Shown: piece by piece, positions 1-7,749 of the stretch
Position numbering within the stretch: the first letter of the stretch is position 1
Layout of the letters: each line of letters begins with the position of its first letter
From: DATADF01 sp046263155
GTDB taxonomy: Bacteria; Actinomycetota; CADDZG01; WHSQ01
Assembly (NCBI GenBank): GCA_046263155.1
Contig: JBHELF010000023.1
Location: forward strand, 1 to 63,004
Reading direction: 5' to 3'
Length of the DNA: 63,004 nt
The notes under the pieces: model-generated
What the model was told of the DNA's origin: nothing
The model's database searches: none
Seen by the model: the letters and a program-made list of their open reading frames with translations, nothing else
Program-made: the position numbers and the translations under genes

Positions 1-1122
1 CACGCGCGCCAGGCGCGTGACCTCGCCCTCGTCTCGGGGCAAGTGACGCACCCGACGCTCCTGCCACAGCTGTAGGCGATGCTCGACGGTTCTCAACCAG
101 CGATAGGCAACGCCGAGGCCTGCTCCGTCGTCGTCCGCGACGTAGCCGCCATCGACGAGCGCCGGGAGCGCGTCGAGGGTTGCAGCGCTGCGCACCGATG
201 GGTCGCTGCCGCCATGCACCAACTGAAGAAGCTGAACCGCGAACTCGATGTCGCGGATACCCCCGGGGCCAAGTTTGACGTCATACGACTCCGACGTCCT
301 GCTCTTCCGCGCAACCTTCATCGCATTTTGTTCAACTCGTTCCTTCATTTTGCGGATGGCCGCAACGCGCTCGGCCGAGACGTCGACCGAGAACACCAAC
401 TCACGGGTTGCAGCGACTAGAGCGTCCGCGACCTCGACGGCTCCCGCGGCGGAACGCGCCTTTATGAGCGCCTGCAACTCCCAGGGCTCACACCAGCGGC
501 GGTAGTACTCCAAGTAGCTCTCGAGCGATCGAACAAGGGGGCCGCTCCTTCCCTCCGGCCGAAGGTCGACGTCGACGATGTAGGCGCGGCCCTCGGCACC
601 GGCACCCCCCAACTCGCGGAGGAGCTCCTCGGCGCCCTTCCGGACGGACTCCGAGACGTCCTCGGCTACAAAGATCACGTCGATGTCCGAGTAGTAGTTG
701 AGCTCGCGCGCGCCCAGCTTCCCCATGGCGACGACACCGAGGCCCGGCACCGCGGCGGCCAGGAGATCGAGGCATGCGTCGGCCAGATCCGAGAGCGCAC
801 GTCCGACGTCGTCCACGGACGCCTCCCCGCAGAGGTCGCGCGCCGCGATTCCGAGCAGCTCCCGTCGCTTGGCGGCTCTGAGGCCCCCGATGCCTCCCGC
901 CTCATAGGCGGAGGCGATACGGATCCTCAGCTCGGACGGCGTCGCCAGCGTCGGCGGGTCCTCCAGCCGGTCCAGCGCCTCGGGATCGGACTCCACGAAG
1001 GGGCCGAGGCTCTTGCTGGCTGCGATCAGAGCGGCGCGCCGACGCTCGGACAGGGGGGCGGGGGGGGCGGCCAGGTGAGCAGGAAGAGGATCAGACCCGG
1101 CGGCAGAGCTCAAATCGGTCAC
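1..1122 (-). CDS. glnE: Glutamine synthetase adenylyltransferase/deadenylase GlnE (N-terminal part)
   Basis: Bifunctional enzyme that adds and removes AMP on glutamine synthetase in response to nitrogen status. Only the first 374 codons lie in the window; the family is usually 900-1000 residues, so the C-terminal transferase domain is outside. Reading from a GTG at 1122 (the frame has a TAG two codons upstream), the nucleotidyltransferase signature AMGKLGARELNYYSDIDVIF is at about residues 132-151. It is followed by the family blocks LRPEGRSGPLVRSLESY and KLGPGGIRDIEF, all typical of the N-terminal adenylyl-removing domain. It lies downstream of glnA on the same strand, with the oppositely oriented NlpC/P60 gene between them. 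The glnE/glnA2 pairing is known from mycobacteria. Start and identity are both well supported. Confidence 0.95.
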   Translation of the reverse strand, partial: MTDLSSAAGSDPLPAHLAAPPAPLSERRRAALIAASKSLGPFVESDPEALDRLEDPPTLATPSELRIRIASAYEAGGIGGLRAAKRRELLGIAARDLCGEASVDDVGRALSDLADACLDLLAAAVPGLGVVAMGKLGARELNYYSDIDVIFVAEDVSESVRKGAEELLRELGGAGAEGRAYIVDVDLRPEGRSGPLVRSLESYLEYYRRWCEPWELQALIKARSAAGAVEVADALVAATRELVFSVDVSAERVAAIRKMKERVEQNAMKVARKSRTSESYDVKLGPGGIRDIEFAVQLLQLVHGGSDPSVRSAATLDALPALVDGGYVADDDGAGLGVAYRWLRTVEHRLQLWQERRVRHLPRDEGEVTRLARV

Positions 1123-1316
1123 GGGCTAGCGGTTTTTCGCGCTCTCGCAGGCGGCGCAATCTCCCAAACACACAAAAATTACCATTTTTTTATCAATACG
1201 GGCCATATCGACCCTTGTCGGCCCCGCGGCTAGCTTGTCCTTCGACCTGCGCCCACGAGAGCGCTTCGCCGAGGCCGTCACTCCGCCTCCTCCCGCCGCC
1301 AAGGAGCTTTCCACCC

Positions 1317-1922
1317 ATGAGCCACAACCACATACCTTCAACGCTGCGCCGAAAATTTGCCTTCGGCCTCATCTTCGTGGTCTCCCTTCAGCTTGCAGCC
1401 CCCGCGGCTTCGGCCAATGTCTATCGGGACTACGCCAAGCACAGACAGCACGTGAAAGAGAGAGCTCGGGGCCAGATCGGGCGGCCTTACAGCTACGGCG
1501 GCACGACCCCCACCGGCTTCGATTGCTCGGGGTTCACCGCATGGGTATGGCGGCAGCACGGTGCCTCCTTGCCGCATTCGTCCGCGGGCCAGTTCGCCTT
1601 GGGCAACCGCGAGGGATACAGACGAATCTGGAAGCGCGAGAACCTCGAGGTTGGCGATCTCGTATTCCACAAGACGACGGGGGCGGCCGTCGGCCACGTG
1701 GGGATCTACGTTGGCCACGGCGAGTTCATCTCGTCAACGTCGTCCATGGGGGTTCAGGTTCGCTCTCTTTATGACCCCTACTACTGGGGCGCTCGGTGGG
1801 TCGGCGCGACGCGTCTACCAGCGACGATTCGTTACAAGTTCGACAAGGAGGACGTCGAGCGCCGCCACGATGAGCACCCGAATCGGCACGAAAACGGCAA
1901 GCCGGGACCGTCGCTGATCTAA
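1317..1922 (+). CDS. Secreted NlpC/P60 family peptidoglycan hydrolase
   Basis: Predicted exported cell-wall endopeptidase that cleaves peptide stems of peptidoglycan. The ATG at 1317 is chosen because AAGGAG lies at 1301-1306, 10 nt upstream; longer readings lack a ribosome binding site. The 201-residue product begins with a basic stretch and a hydrophobic segment ending in AAPAASA, a plausible signal peptide. The catalytic domain follows: PYSYGGTTPTGFDCSGF carries the nucleophilic Cys, and GHVGIYVG carries the catalytic His. There is no SH3 or LysM domain, so it is a minimal hydrolase. It stands alone between glnE and glnA, both on the other strand. The leader at 1123-1316 is AT-richer than its surroundings but shows no riboswitch that I recognise. 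Confidence 0.88.
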   Translation: MSHNHIPSTLRRKFAFGLIFVVSLQLAAPAASANVYRDYAKHRQHVKERARGQIGRPYSYGGTTPTGFDCSGFTAWVWRQHGASLPHSSAGQFALGNREGYRRIWKRENLEVGDLVFHKTTGAAVGHVGIYVGHGEFISSTSSMGVQVRSLYDPYYWGARWVGATRLPATIRYKFDKEDVERRHDEHPNRHENGKPGPSLI

Positions 1923-1936
1923 GAGTTCCTCGAAGG

Positions 1937-3283
1937 CTAAAGAATCGGCAGATAGCGCTCGGTTTCGTAGGGCGAGACGTAGGAGCGGTATTGCTCCCAT
2001 TCCGCGTGCTTGTTGCGCAGAAGGTATTCGAACACTTGCTCCCCGAGCGCTTCGGCCACCAGGTCTGAAGCCTCCATCTCTCGCAACGCTTCGTAGAGGT
2101 CATCCGGAAGCGTGTCGATTTGGCGAGAGCGGCGCTCGGCCTCCGACATCTCGTAGATGTTGTCAAGGGCCTCGGGAGGCAGTTCGTAGCTTTCGTCGAT
2201 CCCTTTGAGACCTGCCGCCAGCATGACCGAGAAGGCCAGGTAAGGGTTGCAGGCGGGATCCGGCGACCGAAACTCGATGCGCGTCGATTGATCCTTGCGC
2301 GGCTTGTACATCGGTACCCGGATCAATGCTGAGCGGTTGTGCCTTCCCCAGCAGACGTAGACGGGTGCCTCGGGCACCGGATAGCCCTCGCCGGTAGTCA
2401 AGCGCTTATAGGAATTTACCCATTGGTTCGTGACGGCCGTTATCTCGCGCGCATGGGTCAACAGACCGGCGGTAAAAGCCTTGGCGACTTTCGAAAGGTG
2501 GTACTCATCGGAGGAATCGTGGAATGCGTTCTCGTCGCCCTCGAAGAGCGATAGATGCACGTGCATCCCGGAACCGGGCTGTTCCGTAGACGGTTTAGGC
2601 ATAAACGTTGCGTACATCCCACGCGCGGCCGCCATCTCTTTTACGACCAGGCGAAAGGTCATAACCGAGTCGGCCATCGTTAACGCGTCCGCGTGCCTGA
2701 GATCTATCTCGTGCTGCGAAGGCGCAACCTCATGGTGCGAGAACTCAACGGGAATTCCGAGGCGCTCCAGCACACTGATCGTCTCGCGCCGCAACTCCTG
2801 CGTCACATCCGACGGCGTCAGGTCGAAGTAACCGCCCGCGTCGATCGGATTCGCGTCCCCGGCGCTTTTGAAGAGAAAGAACTCCATCTCGGGGTGAACA
2901 TAGAAAGTGAATCCACGCTCGGCCGCCTTCTGCAGATTGCGACGAAGCACATAGCGAGGATCGCCCCAGAACGGACGCCCGTCAGGCGTATAGATATCGC
3001 AGAAGATCCGAGCTACCCCGCCCTCGATTTGCTCCGGTCGCGGCGGCATGATCTGGAAGGTCGCCGCGTCCGGCCGCGCCAGCATGTCGGACTCTTGCAC
3101 ACGGGCGAAACCCTCAATGGCCGAGCCGTCGAAGCCAATACCTTCGTCGAAGGCCTGCTCGAGCTCTTCAGATGTGACCGCAAAGGATTTGAGAAAACCG
3201 AGCACGTCGGTAAACCACAACCAGACGAGGCGGATACCGCGCTCCTCGACGGTCCGGAGTACATAGTCCTGCTGTCTCTCCAT
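1937..3283 (-). CDS. glnA: Type I glutamine synthetase, GlnA2-like
   Basis: ATP-dependent synthesis of glutamine from glutamate and ammonia; cytoplasmic dodecamer. The 448-residue length fits the short GSI-alpha type. Visible family blocks are GIGFDGSAIEGF near the N terminus, the metal/substrate region EMEFFLF, the ATP-binding loop KPSTEQPGSGMHVHLS, and the NRSALIRVP and RIEFRSPDPACNPYLAF blocks. A Tyr occurs in DNIYEMSE, near where adenylylation occurs in other types. I chose ATG 3283; an upstream TTG at 3313 would sit inside a GlnR-box-like sequence (3307-3322). The nearby glnE and glnR and the M. tuberculosis-like pairing with glnE suggest the GlnA2 branch. Some GlnA2-like proteins act on other amino group acceptors, so the exact substrate is an inference. 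Confidence 0.93.
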   Translation of the reverse strand: MERQQDYVLRTVEERGIRLVWLWFTDVLGFLKSFAVTSEELEQAFDEGIGFDGSAIEGFARVQESDMLARPDAATFQIMPPRPEQIEGGVARIFCDIYTPDGRPFWGDPRYVLRRNLQKAAERGFTFYVHPEMEFFLFKSAGDANPIDAGGYFDLTPSDVTQELRRETISVLERLGIPVEFSHHEVAPSQHEIDLRHADALTMADSVMTFRLVVKEMAAARGMYATFMPKPSTEQPGSGMHVHLSLFEGDENAFHDSSDEYHLSKVAKAFTAGLLTHAREITAVTNQWVNSYKRLTTGEGYPVPEAPVYVCWGRHNRSALIRVPMYKPRKDQSTRIEFRSPDPACNPYLAFSVMLAAGLKGIDESYELPPEALDNIYEMSEAERRSRQIDTLPDDLYEALREMEASDLVAEALGEQVFEYLLRNKHAEWEQYRSYVSPYETERYLPIL

Positions 3284-3306
3284 CCCGGTCAGCGTAGCCC
3301 CCTTGC

Positions 3307-3322
3307 GTTTCAAACTCGTTAC
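3307..3322 (-). promoter_or_regulatory. GlnR-box-like site between glnA and nadE
   Basis: On the minus strand the sequence reads GTAAC-GAGTTT-GAAAC, matching the actinobacterial GlnR half-site pair gTnAc-n6-GaAAc at every defined position. It lies 24 nt upstream of the glnA ATG and 31 nt from the divergent nadE GTG. A GlnR-type regulator is encoded at 5119-5808. No second a/b pair was seen next to it. Confidence 0.55.
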
Positions 3323-3353
3323 AGAACGCGCACCAAAGCCCTACGCTTGAGTC

Positions 3354-5078
3354 GTGCTGATCGCCGTTGCACAACTCAACCAGACGGTGGGTGACATCTC
3401 CGGCAACACGGAGCGGATAGTCGCCTCGGTCGTACGCGCTAAAGCAATGGGAGCCCAGGTGGTATGCGCGCCAGAGCTTGCAATAAGCGGGTATCCCCCC
3501 GAGGACCTACTCCTCAAGCGAAGCTTTGTGAGCGCGAATCGATCCGCTCTCGACCAAATCGCCGAGGCCACGACGGACGTTATCGCCATTGTGGGCTTCG
3601 TCGATACGGATGGGTCGGCCCTCTACAACGCCGCTGCCATCTGTGCCGATCGAAAGGTCGCGTCGGTGTACCGCAAGCAACTCCTGCCCAATTACGGCGT
3701 CTTCGACGAGAAGCGCTACTTCGAACCCGGCGCGCGCGACCTTCTGATCGAGACCTCGGCGGGTGTATTGGGCGTTTGCGTATGCGAGGACCTTTGGAGT
3801 CCGAGCGGTCCCGTTGTCTCGCAGGGCGATGCCGGAGCCCAGATAGTGGTGAATATCAACGCCTCTCCGTTCCATAAGAACAAGCTCGCCGAGCGTTTCG
3901 AGTTGCTAAGCAAGCGCGCGCGTCGGGCTCGAGCAGCGATCGTCTACGTCAACATGGTCGGGGGCCAAGACGAGCTGGTCTTCGACGGAGCGTCATTGGT
4001 CGTCGACGCCGGAGGTGGGCTGGTCGCCCGCCTCAAGCAGTTCGAGGAGTCCTTTGCTGTAGTCGATGTAGCTCTGGGCGAAGCGCGGCCTCTGGCCGCG
4101 GATGTGGATCGCGTCCGTGTCGCCATACCGGAGACATCGGCGGATCTCGGTCCGCCACACCGGGCCGCGATATTGGGCGCGGAGGAGGAGATCTATCGCG
4201 CCCTCACTGTTTCGGTACATGACTACGTCGTCAAAAACGGCTTCGAGAAGGTAGTCGTGGGCCTGTCGGGAGGCATCGACTCCTCGCTCACGGCCGCCAT
4301 CGCCGCCGACGCGCTGGGCTCGAATGTCGTCCTGGGCGTGGCTATGCCCTCTGAGTTTTCCTCCAGCCACTCGATCGAGGACGCCAAGGCCCTCGCCGCA
4401 AATCTCGGCATCGAGATGATCGAGGCCCCCATCAGCTCCGTGTATCGCAGTTACCTCGACACACTCACTCAAACGTTCGGGCGCCAGGAGATGGGACTGG
4501 CCGAGGAAAACCTTCAGGCCCGCGTTCGCGGCAACCTATTGATGGCGACCTCCAATCGTTTCGGGCATCTCGTCGTCACGACCGGCAACAAGTCGGAGAT
4601 GGCGTGTGGGTACTCGACGCTCTACGGCGACATGGCCGGCGGCTTCGCCCTGTTGAAGGACGTCTTCAAGACCGAGGTGTATGCCCTGGCCCGATATAGG
4701 AACTCGATCTCGCCCGTGATCCCCGACAACGTACTGACCAAACCCCCGTCGGCAGAGCTCCGTCCTGACCAGAAGGATTCGGATTCCTTGCCGCCTTACG
4801 AGGAGCTCGATCCGATACTCGAGGCCTACATCGAGGACGACTCCGGGATCGAAGACATCGTCGCTCAGGGTCACGAGCGGGAGATCGTTGAGAAGGTCAT
4901 TGCTCTCGTCGACCGAGCCGAATACAAGCGCCGGCAGGCGCCTCCCGGACCCAAGGTGACGGTCAAGGCCTTCGGCCGTGATCGCCGCCTCCCGATCACG
5001 AATCGCTGGAGGGAGGGAGGCCCGTTCGAGTTCCCCGCGAGGGCCGTCGGCGAGGGCCCTGCGGACTCCACGACATAA
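3354..5078 (+). CDS. nadE: Glutamine-dependent NAD+ synthetase
   Basis: Amidates nicotinic acid adenine dinucleotide to NAD+ using glutamine-derived ammonia and ATP; last step of NAD synthesis. Two domains are clear in the 574-residue protein. An N-terminal nitrilase-like glutaminase has the triad Glu41 (APELAISGYPPEDL), Lys108 (YRKQLLPNYGVFDE) and Cys144 (VCVCEDLWSP). A C-terminal synthetase has the PP-loop SGGIDSS near residue 305 and the block GNKSEMACGYSTLYGDMAGG. Length equals that of the short two-domain bacterial enzymes. The GTG start at 3354 gives the conserved beginning LIAVAQLNQTVGD. It diverges from glnA across 70 bp and is followed 40 bp later by glnR, so glutamine use and nitrogen control are physically linked here. 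Confidence 0.96.
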   Translation: MLIAVAQLNQTVGDISGNTERIVASVVRAKAMGAQVVCAPELAISGYPPEDLLLKRSFVSANRSALDQIAEATTDVIAIVGFVDTDGSALYNAAAICADRKVASVYRKQLLPNYGVFDEKRYFEPGARDLLIETSAGVLGVCVCEDLWSPSGPVVSQGDAGAQIVVNINASPFHKNKLAERFELLSKRARRARAAIVYVNMVGGQDELVFDGASLVVDAGGGLVARLKQFEESFAVVDVALGEARPLAADVDRVRVAIPETSADLGPPHRAAILGAEEEIYRALTVSVHDYVVKNGFEKVVVGLSGGIDSSLTAAIAADALGSNVVLGVAMPSEFSSSHSIEDAKALAANLGIEMIEAPISSVYRSYLDTLTQTFGRQEMGLAEENLQARVRGNLLMATSNRFGHLVVTTGNKSEMACGYSTLYGDMAGGFALLKDVFKTEVYALARYRNSISPVIPDNVLTKPPSAELRPDQKDSDSLPPYEELDPILEAYIEDDSGIEDIVAQGHEREIVEKVIALVDRAEYKRRQAPPGPKVTVKAFGRDRRLPITNRWREGGPFEFPARAVGEGPADSTT

Positions 5079-5118
5079 CAGTTTTCTCGCCGAGCCGAGT
5101 TTGATGCACCATTGACAT

Positions 5119-5808
5119 ATGGCCTTCACAGTTCTTCTGCTGTCCGACCGAGCCGAGGAAGTGCGCGACTTGCTCGCCGAGTTCCCCCTCGCGCCCTACC
5201 GGATCGTGCGCGCGCCGCTGAAGACGACCGAGCCGCGCGACCTCATCGCCGTCCACCCCGACGTCCTCCTTATCGACGGCACCGCTGATGTGCACGACGC
5301 GGAGGAGGCAACCCGACGCCTGGCTCTCTCCTGGGAAACGGGGCTGCCGCCGATCATCGTGGTTGTCGATCAAGACACCGTTGCGCGCTTTCGCTTCGAG
5401 AATGGAGCCGATGACTTCCTCCTAACGGAGGCCTCCGTCGCCGAGATCTCGGCACGCCTCGGCCTGGTCACCCGGCGAGCCGGACACGGCGACGAACCCA
5501 CGGCTCTCAAAGTAGGAGATCTCACCGTCAATCCCGAGAACTACCAGGTCTACGTTCGAGGCCGCCCTCTCGACCTCACGTACAAGGAGTTCGAGCTACT
5601 GAAGTTCCTCGCCCAGAGGCCCGGCCGCGTCTGCGATCGAGATCTGCTTCTGCGCGAGGTCTGGGGTTACGACTATTACGGCGGTACCCGTACGGTGGAC
5701 GTGCACATCCGCCGGCTGCGGGCGAAGCTGGGCGTTGAGCACGAAGCCCTTATCGAAACGATTCGCAACGTCGGGTACCGGCTGGTGCCTCGTCCCCGCG
5801 AGCGATAA
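5119..5808 (+). CDS. glnR: GlnR-type orphan response regulator (OmpR/PhoB family)
   Basis: Probable global nitrogen regulator. The C-terminal winged-helix domain (about residues 130-225) carries RPLDLTYKEFELLKFLAQ, EVWGYDYYGGTRTVDVHIRR and IRNVGYRLV, which I recognise as near-identical to actinobacterial GlnR. The N-terminal receiver is degenerate, as in GlnR. An Asp is present at residue 53 (VLLIDGTAD), but the switch Lys expected around LLTEASVAE is absent, so it probably does not depend on a partner kinase; none is adjacent. Start ATG 5119. It sits downstream of nadE and near glnA/glnE, the expected targets, and a GlnR-box-like sequence precedes glnA. Assignment to GlnR rather than another OmpR regulator is strong but based on recall. 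Confidence 0.85.
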   Translation: MAFTVLLLSDRAEEVRDLLAEFPLAPYRIVRAPLKTTEPRDLIAVHPDVLLIDGTADVHDAEEATRRLALSWETGLPPIIVVVDQDTVARFRFENGADDFLLTEASVAEISARLGLVTRRAGHGDEPTALKVGDLTVNPENYQVYVRGRPLDLTYKEFELLKFLAQRPGRVCDRDLLLREVWGYDYYGGTRTVDVHIRRLRAKLGVEHEALIETIRNVGYRLVPRPRER

Positions 5809-5823
5809 ACACCTCGAGTCGCC

Positions 5824-6192
5824 ATGACGACGATTGGGATCATTCTTGCCCTTCTATTTCTCGAATGGCCGCTCAAAGGAATTGTCATCGGCGTTCTGGC
5901 GTTGTTCGAGATCGTCGAGATCTCGATCTTCTTGAAGTGGCGACGGACGCGCGCCATGACGGGAAGTGAAGGAATGATCGGCGCCGAAGGGATCGTGATC
6001 ACCGACTGCGCGCCCGAGGGCCAGGTCAAAATAGGCGGGCGTTTCTGGAAGGCCCGCTGTGCCGACGGGGTGCGCGCCGGGGAGCCGATCAAAGTGGCGG
6101 CGGTCGACGGTTTGATGCTCGAGGTCGAACCGGATGCGAAGGTTGCGTCTCGCTCGTCGGACAAGGCGAGGACAGAGATAACGCGCCGGTAG
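5824..6192 (+). CDS. Small NfeD-like membrane protein
   Basis: A 122-residue protein starting 15 bp after glnR. The N terminus has two closely spaced hydrophobic segments (TIGIILALLFLEW and GIVIGVLALFEIVEISIFL). The C-terminal half has the pattern of the NfeD OB-fold domain: GAEGIVITDCAPEGQVKIGG, then FWKARCADG, then AGEPIKVAAVDGLMLEVEP. NfeD proteins are membrane partners of SPFH/stomatin proteins or stand-alone modulators of membrane domains; no stomatin gene is visible here. The short spacing suggests co-transcription with glnR and perhaps with the downstream tRNA-Lys. Function is otherwise unknown. Confidence 0.75.
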   Translation: MTTIGIILALLFLEWPLKGIVIGVLALFEIVEISIFLKWRRTRAMTGSEGMIGAEGIVITDCAPEGQVKIGGRFWKARCADGVRAGEPIKVAAVDGLMLEVEPDAKVASRSSDKARTEITRR

Positions 6193-6218
6193 GCTCCTTC
6201 TCGCCGGCGCATCGGCAG

Positions 6219-6290
6219 GGGGCCCTAGCTCATCTGGCAGAGCTCCGGACTTTTAATCCGGCGGGCAGGGTTCGAGTCCCTGGGGCCCCA
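6219..6290 (+). tRNA. tRNA-Lys (TTT)
   Basis: Full cloverleaf: acceptor GGGGCCC pairs with GGGCCCC, anticodon stem CCGGA/TCCGG encloses loop CTTTTAA (anticodon TTT), and T arm CAGGG-TTCGAGT-CCCTG. Discriminator A; CCA is not encoded. A second copy of its 3' 18 nt occurs at 6357-6374. Confidence 0.96.
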
Positions 6291-6356
6291 CTACGTGGCC
6301 CCCGCCATGCCCGAAGCCACTCTCCCCGCCGCGCGGCTACGCCGCAGTTGCGGCGC

Positions 6357-6374
6357 GTTCGAGTCCCTGGGGCC
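6357..6374 (+). repeat. Duplicate of the tRNA-Lys 3' end (att-like remnant)
   Basis: An 18-nt exact copy of tRNA-Lys positions 6270-6287 (T loop through most of the 3' acceptor strand) recurs 87 bp downstream. The 5' half of the T stem is not conserved, so this is not a complete tRNA gene. Duplicated tRNA 3' ends are typical of integrase attachment sites or of decayed tRNA copies. No integrase gene lies nearby. Confidence 0.7.
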
Positions 6375-6501
6375 TCCACTCACAGGTGTCCTGCTCCGGG
6401 TGATGCTGGACATTTCGTTCTGAGTCACACCAGCTTCGAATAGCGCTGCTGGTGTGCCGCGGAAAGAGCACGGGTGGACCGACTGCCGAAAGCGGGAAGG
6501 G

Positions 6502-7662
6502 CTAGAGCGCCGCAAGGAGGTCGCCTCCCGCGTCGTCCCAGGAGGTACATCCGGTCAGTGCCAGCGTGAGATCCATCTCCGCCAGCAGACCACGCAACAC
6601 CTGACGGACACCTGCCTCGCCTCCAACCGCCAAGCCCCAAATGTACGGACGCCCTATCAGCACGGCGGCCGCTCCAAGCGCTTTCGCTTTCACGATGTCG
6701 GCGCCAGTTCTGATGCCGCTGTCGAAGAGCACCGGAACCCGCCCCTCAACGACTTCGACGATGGGCGGCAATGCCGCTAGCGATCCGATCGCACCGTCTA
6801 TCTGCCGCCCGCCGTGGTTCGACACGATGATCCCGTCCATGCCGGCGTCGAGTGCCGCGCGCGCGTCGTCGGGATGCTGGATGCCCTTCAGAAGAATCGG
6901 CAAGCGCGTGTGTTCTCTGAGGAAGGACAGCTTCTCCCAGGTGTGATGAGGTGCGGCAAATACCGAGACCCATCGGAGCACCGCGCTCTGCAGGTCTTCC
7001 TCCGGTGTCTGCGCGAGCGCACCACGGAAGACCGGGTCGGTGAGGTAATTCGCGAGGCCCTCTCCCCGCAGGAACGGAAGAAATGACCGCGCCAGGTCTC
7101 GGGGCCGCCACGCGAGGTAGGCCGTATCGAGTGTGACGACGATGGCGGAATATCCCGCCCTCTCGGCGCGATCGAGAAAACTCGCCGTGATGTCTTCGTC
7201 GTTCGGCCAATAAAGCTGAAACCAGCGTGGATTCGTACCCGAGGCCTCCGCGACCTCCTCCATGCTCCTAGACGAGAGGGTGCTCAGGACGATCGGCAAC
7301 CCCAGGCCCGCCGCGGCATGTGCAACGGCAAGCTCGGCCTCTGGATGAACGATCGATTGCACTCCTACCGGCGCGAGAAGGACGGGCGCCGGAAGATCGA
7401 GATCGAGAAGTCGAACGCCGACGTCTCGATTCGAGACATCACGAAGTAGGCGCGGCACCAGCCGCCACCTCCGGAAAGCCTCGCGATTAGCCCTTTCGGT
7501 GTCCTCGGAACCAGCCGACCCAGCGACGTAGTCGTACGCCTCAGGGGTCAGCATGCGACGAGCGGCGCGGCGTAGTCCGCGATAGGAGAGGGGATACTCG
7601 GGGATGGTCGCCTGCAATCCACCGAGATAGACCTCTGTCTGAAAATCGGCGTAAGGAGCCAT
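6502..7662 (-). CDS. FMN-dependent alpha-hydroxy acid oxidase/dehydrogenase family protein
   Basis: TIM-barrel flavoenzyme that oxidises an L-2-hydroxy acid such as lactate to the 2-oxo acid. The 386-residue protein starts at ATG 7662; a TTG at 7686 is the only longer option. Family residues are visible: Tyr in YDYVAGSAGSE, the active-site His in IVSNHGGRQIDG, the Arg in LFDSGIRTGADIVKA, and the FMN phosphate region ALGAAAVLIGRPYIWGLA. The segment DVSNRDVGVRLLDLDLPAPV is typical of the family. The sequence resembles actinobacterial lactate 2-monooxygenase-like members more than membrane LldD, but the substrate cannot be read from sequence alone. It is a single gene, divergent from the cyclase gene at 7750. 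Confidence 0.85.
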   Translation of the reverse strand: MAPYADFQTEVYLGGLQATIPEYPLSYRGLRRAARRMLTPEAYDYVAGSAGSEDTERANREAFRRWRLVPRLLRDVSNRDVGVRLLDLDLPAPVLLAPVGVQSIVHPEAELAVAHAAAGLGLPIVLSTLSSRSMEEVAEASGTNPRWFQLYWPNDEDITASFLDRAERAGYSAIVVTLDTAYLAWRPRDLARSFLPFLRGEGLANYLTDPVFRGALAQTPEEDLQSAVLRWVSVFAAPHHTWEKLSFLREHTRLPILLKGIQHPDDARAALDAGMDGIIVSNHGGRQIDGAIGSLAALPPIVEVVEGRVPVLFDSGIRTGADIVKAKALGAAAVLIGRPYIWGLAVGGEAGVRQVLRGLLAEMDLTLALTGCTSWDDAGGDLLAAL

Positions 7663-7749
7663 CCGGGAGGGCAACCTACCCTTCAAAAGTGTCTCGTTGG
7701 GGACCCCTTTAGCTGGTCAACTCCCCTCAGCGCTCCCTAGACTGAATCA

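Noticed and set aside
1123..1316. Riboswitch (c-di-AMP type) upstream of the NlpC/P60 gene
   Set aside because: Cell-wall hydrolase genes of actinobacteria often have one, and the leader is long and AT-rich, but I could not find the conserved core segments or a convincing fold.
6296..6378. A complete second tRNA downstream of tRNA-Lys
   Set aside because: Only the 3' 18 nt match; the T stem does not pair and no anticodon arm with a 7-nt loop is found.
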